A program made the translations under genes and the position numbers. 64,000 nucleotides of DNA, from the NCBI RefSeq assembly GCF_963855985.1, contig NC_087110.1:11957001-12021000 (forward strand), read 5' to 3'. This document shows positions 60,413 through 64,000 of this stretch, in pieces. Below the pieces are notes generated by a model. That model had not been told where the DNA came from and did not search any database. It saw only the letters and a program-made list of their open reading frames with translations. Position 1 is the first letter of the stretch, and each line of letters starts with the position of its first letter. The DNA comes from Ostrinia nubilalis (taxonomy: Eukaryota > Arthropoda > Insecta > Lepidoptera > Crambidae).

Positions 60413-60536
60413 GCGCCGCACAGGTGGGATACACTAACTATACATCTAAAGGGTTTTCCATTTGTTATTTTGAATAGCCAACTATTTCGGTAGATGTCAC
60501 TTTTGTAGCTGCCATTTGACAAGTAGAAACTAGGCC

Positions 60537-60713
60537 ATTAAAGCGCTTTCACATTTAGGCGACATTAGCAGAGCGATAAACGTGCGACAGACGCGCTGCC
60601 GATAATTTCATACTATGTGACAGCGGATGCATGCCTCCACATTATAAAAACGCCGCTGCCGCGCTGCAGTCGCGCTTCTAACGCCCTTGGCCCTAATGTG
60701 AAAGCGCTCTTAG
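60537..60713. repeat. AAAGCGCTTTCACATT MITE in the 3' UTR intron
   Basis: Inverted ends AAAGCGCTTTCACATTTAGG and TAATGTGAAAGCGCT; about 175 bp. Confidence 0.75.
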
Positions 60714-61245
60714 GGGCCGTCCATAAATTACGTCATCGATTTTTTCAGATGTTAGACCCCCCCCCCTACAATCATCCTATCGTCATTTCTTAATGGACCC
60801 CCCCCCCCCTTCTCCCAAAATTGACGTCATTACCAATTTAACAAAATTAAAACATTGCAGATTTGAGAAAAATAGGGTATTATATGATTAAAACATGCAA
60901 TGTGTATATTATTATGTAATATTATTGTTGGAGTATTTTATCTGTAGTTAATACTGTATTTGTGTACATCTATGTTGCATTATGTATGTTTATTATGAGT
61001 TATTTTAGTATTGTACGCGCCTTAGCCGCCTCTCACATTTGCAGCCTCACTTACTAGGTGTGCTGGAAGAAATTTCTTTTTAGAAATAATCTTATTGTAC
61101 ATGAACAATAAATAAATAAATAAGAATGACGTCAATTTCGAAACACCCCCTCCCCCCTATCTATCATTTACCGTCATTCGCAAACCAACCCCCCCCCCCC
61201 CCTAATTTAGAATGACGTAATATATAGACGGCCCCTTAGGCCTTT
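60714..61245. repeat. GGGGCCGTCCATAAATTACG element with poly-C tracts
   Basis: TAGGGGCCGTCCATAAATTA and the inverse (AGACGGCCCCTTAGG), inner (C)n runs at 60765 and 61185; about 530 bp. Confidence 0.75.
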
Positions 61246-62529
61246 GCCACAGTTTGACAGAAATTCCAACTTCTTCTTATAAATAAGAGCGACCGATCAC
61301 TCGCGTATTGTTTACACATTTGACTTATTTTGAGGTTTTTTTTAAGTGTAGCAAAGGCCTGCTTCTATTTATATGATGGCCCACCCGTAGTCACCAAGTT
61401 ACTATTAGTGTTGATTTTAGTTAATATATTCTTCGTTGTTCTTTATTGCCCGGTGGTAACCTAAGTAAATATTAATACATTTTTTTGTTTGTCCGCAGGT
61501 ACTAAACTTCACATGTACATAGATAATGGCGCTCGCGCCCCCTCAAGAGAGCAGTCAATTGTCGGCGCCGCCGACTCACGCCACTGTATTATAACAGAGG
61601 AACGAAACTATGTTGATAACTTTACTTTACTATTCCTTTAAATTTACCGTGCACCGGCGCCGAGCGGACGCCTTCGGACGCCGGACGACGCGGCCGGACG
61701 CGCCCGGACGCCGGACACTCGAGGCCAGCCCTCGAAAGACTCGCCGTAGGTTACGATTGTTTAAAAAATTAACTGTAGTGCTATGTATATCTTATCTTTA
61801 TATATAATATGTATATGTATGTAAGCGTTTGGTACGCTATGCGCGCCGAATTGTTTTGTATTTAGTTGTCAAACTTTTTGTAATTACATTATTATTATTA
61901 TTAAAATGTCAAATAGTTGATAATATAATCGTATTAAACGGTACCGTAATAATAGTCGAGCTCTTTTTTATGTGAAAGAATGCTGTTGTGATGATCTCGC
62001 GGGCATTTGAAAGTATGAGGGAATTACACGTATTGGAACTTGCTATGTTTTGTTTTACTTTCAAAATACCTTTCTACGCGTTCACATTTCGGTCTATTGA
62101 CTTCGTTACACTCACTGGCCGTATAGATAAGCTTTGTTTATACGTCAGAAGACAGTTTTTTTAAATTTTCAATCATCGTAGATAACTTTCTGGGTTTTCT
62201 AAATGCCAAATTAGTTCTGGCTGTTTTTTCAGGTCTTATACGTTTTATTAGAACTGTAAATAATAATAATAATGTACATTTATATTATAATTTAATAATA
62301 ATGTAAAGTACAATACAAATCACACTTGAACATTGAATATGCAATATCGAGTATAAATAAATATTTAACTAATATCACTTATTAATACTATTTTACCTAA
62401 AGTATATTAATTTATTTATTGCATTATACTAAAATAGTGTACAGAAGGCGGGGCAAGTAGTTCGCCGCATACATTTCTAGGGTTCCATAACGGAAAGAAA
62501 GATACAACAAATACATAATAGTAAAATAC

Positions 62530-62905
62530 ATAAGGCCCGGATTCCATCAAGGCGGAGCGAAGCGGAGATGAGAAGTGTAAATAATGAAATCTGATTGGTT
62601 TATTATTTTAAATCTGAAAATTGATTCTCTGATTGGTTATTCAACACACTTTCTGTTCCGCTTTGGTGGAAACCGGGCCTAACTCTTCCTTATTTACTAA
62701 GGAAGAAGTTATGTAGTTAGCTTTATGGTAGCATAGCAAAACATCGTGGTCCCTTCACCATTATGTATATTTAATTATTTACTAAGGATAGGTTGCACCA
62801 CCTAACTGATCGTAACTAACCATAACGGTAACCGGTGCTTTTTGCATGGAGTTCGACAGATTTTTGACGTTTGTCAAAGTTAAAGTAAGATAGTGGAACT
62901 TAGCC
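62530..62905. repeat. Two MITEs between the convergent genes
   Basis: 62530-62692: GGCCCGGATTCCATCAAGG ... CTTTGGTGGAAACCGGGCC. 62785-62905: GATAGGTTGCACCACCTAAC ... GTTAAAGTAAGATAGTGGAAC, related to the ends of the 12452-14687 element. Confidence 0.65.
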
Positions 62906-63048
62906 TCAGAGTTATATTGCATTAGCTAAAATAGTTTACTTAATTTACCACAAATAATCACCCTATTATTATAACCTATTTTTTTCCGAGTATTACCCTA
63001 ACTAACATGGAATTCTCGTGTACGTTTTGCTATTATTTCTATAACCCG

Positions 63049-63165
63049 TCATATATACCCGTTGTCCACACAGTGGACCACATTGTCAGCCTCCCTCAGC
63101 CGGCCTCGCTTGTCTTTGATCGGGCCTATGCACCACACGTCGTCTATGTCCAACTTGCTGACACC
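63049..63165 (-). CDS. EcKL/CHK-like kinase, last coding exon
   Basis: On the minus strand an acceptor (CTTTATTTCCAG) ends at 63166. 39 codons follow to TGA at 63051-63049: GVSKLDIDDVWCIGP, then KDKRGRLREADNVVHCVDN and GYI. It joins the upstream exon in phase 0. A basic R..L...D.V...V..GYI tail is how many EcKL proteins end. Likely poly(A) signals (AATAAA, minus strand) lie at 62420-62411. Confidence 0.88.
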   Translation of the reverse strand, partial: GVSKLDIDDVWCIGPIKDKRGRLREADNVVHCVDNGYI

Positions 63166-63352
63166 CTGGAAATAAAGATAAACTATTATTATCAGTAGTA
63201 GACGAAAAGCAGGTTTGTCTTTTTTTTTGTTCTACAAAATGGGGAGCTCTTGGCTTGCATAGTTGCATCTCAACTGATGGAAAGTGATGATCAGGCCGAA
63301 GGTGGAGCTTTGTTTATTGAATCGTAAAAACGTGGTTTTTAATGACATTTAC

Positions 63353-64000
63353 CTTAACTTCCATATCGATGGCATCTTCGGGCGTCAGTATGATCATCGG
63401 CGTAGACTCGAAGCTGAACGCCAGTCCAAAGTACGAATACTTCTTAATTTCCTCCTTGAATAAACCCCACGGATACAACTTCTCGGGATCACTGCCCATC
63501 TCCACGATTTGTTTAGAGAGCACATCATAATAAAACCTTAGCAGTTCTTCATAGTGTTTCAGCCTCAAATCCTGACTCGTGCACGCGTAAAACATAAACG
63601 CAATGTCCAACACTGGTGTCGCACACCGTGTCAACTGAAAGTCAATGATCTTGGCATCAACTGGAGTCCCGTTCTCGTATTTAAACAGGAAGTTGTTGGT
63701 CCAAGAATCCCCGTGGGATATGACCCCAGTGACACTTCGCGTAGCCGCCTTTATCATGTCATCGTACCGTTCTGGCACACAGAACTGTTTAATCTTCTCC
63801 ACGTAAACAGAATCCGGATATTCCCGCTCTACCGCTTCGATCGCTATACCACATATCCGCTTCCAAAAACGCCGGTACCAATTTCGCAAACGCTCGTGGT
63901 AGTACACCTCGAATATGTGATGTCTTATGTCCTCGAATTCCTCAGGGTTTTGGTCCTTCATCGCAAAAGAGATAGCGTGGAACTGCGCCAAGGATTTCAA
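63353..64000 (-). CDS. Ecdysteroid kinase-like (EcKL/CHK-like) protein, penultimate exon, 5' end outside window
   Basis: 216 codons, open to the window edge. Starts LKSLAQFHA (family lead-in LAxFHA). Catalytic loop HGDSWTNNFLFKY (His-Gly-Asp...Asn, Brenner-type) and metal-binding IIDFQLTR, then LDIAFMFYACT and PMIILTPEDAIDME. This is the C-lobe of the ecdysteroid 22-kinase/DUF227-CHK superfamily (Pfam EcKinase-like): small-molecule kinases that phosphorylate ecdysteroids or xenobiotics in insects. Donor AAG|GTAAAT on the minus strand at 63352/63351. The N-lobe lies beyond 64000. The real substrate cannot be told from sequence; this family is large in insects. Confidence 0.93.

Larger units (their letters stand above)
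60413..62380 (+). other. lig: lig 3' UTR, split by an intron (60424-61498)
   Basis: Eleven bases after the stop there is a donor (GCACAG|GTGGGA), and a strong acceptor (TTTGTTTGTCCGCAG) ends at 61498, so the final UTR exon probably starts at 61499. The intron carries a palindromic MITE. Poly(A) signals are ATTAAA at 61933-61938 and AATAAA at 62356-62361; which is used is unknown. An intron this soon after the stop would not be expected to trigger nonsense-mediated decay. Confidence 0.65.

Noticed and set aside
58818..59162. Small membrane-protein gene
   Set aside because: Hydrophobic, Cys-rich chance ORF in AT-rich intron sequence, with no context or recognised motif.

Overview
The window is nuclear DNA of an insect, very probably a moth or butterfly (Lepidoptera). 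It shows a long multi-exon gene with GC-rich coding exons inside AT-rich introns. The introns are packed with fold-back elements, Helitron-like ends (TCTA...CTAG), tRNA-derived SINEs and RTE-type retrotransposon tails ending in (ATG)n, all in forms familiar from lepidopteran genomes. There is no sign of bacterial, viral or organellar gene organisation.

One gene fills most of the window. A plus-strand gene from about 1654 to about 62.4 kb is the orthologue of Drosophila lingerer (lig) and human UBAP2/UBAP2L. I assembled 27 coding exons (1698-60412) by matching splice sites, phases and family motifs; together they make 2985 nt, a single open frame of 994 residues plus stop. In order it carries a basic N-terminus, a UBA domain, an RGG/GR-rich segment, a DWDNEEW acidic motif, the UBAP2/lingerer core (KIPMSAVEMPG...VQFGAL), a long Q/S/T/A/H-rich disordered region, an ALPPGYAYFYQP motif, an FHSGTP motif and a C-terminus ending SYWTPN. 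A further 36-nt micro-exon (56550-56585) fits the frame. The 3' UTR is split by an intron. A second gene enters from the right on the minus strand (63049-64000, incomplete at its N-terminus). It is an ecdysteroid kinase-like/CHK-like small-molecule kinase, and the two genes converge tail to tail.

Region by region: 1-12 kb holds exons 1-7 among palindromic MITEs; 12-24 kb holds exons 8-14; 23.2-32.4 kb is a 9.2-kb intron with a minisatellite, a four-deep nest of transposons and a hAT remnant with exact 8-bp target duplications; 32.4-45 kb holds exons 15-22, with a 14-copy CAG-rich exon array; 45-60 kb holds exons 23-26, two giant (about 1.85 kb) palindromes and a 6-copy His-rich exon array; 60-64 kb holds the terminal exon, the 3' UTR and the kinase gene.

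The most unusual feature is that in this one gene the 3' end of an exon together with its 5' splice site has been tandemly copied into the following intron at least five times (exons 14, 18, 20, 21 and 26), with a smaller example at exon 5. Exon 7 lacks an AG acceptor and appears to use TG.
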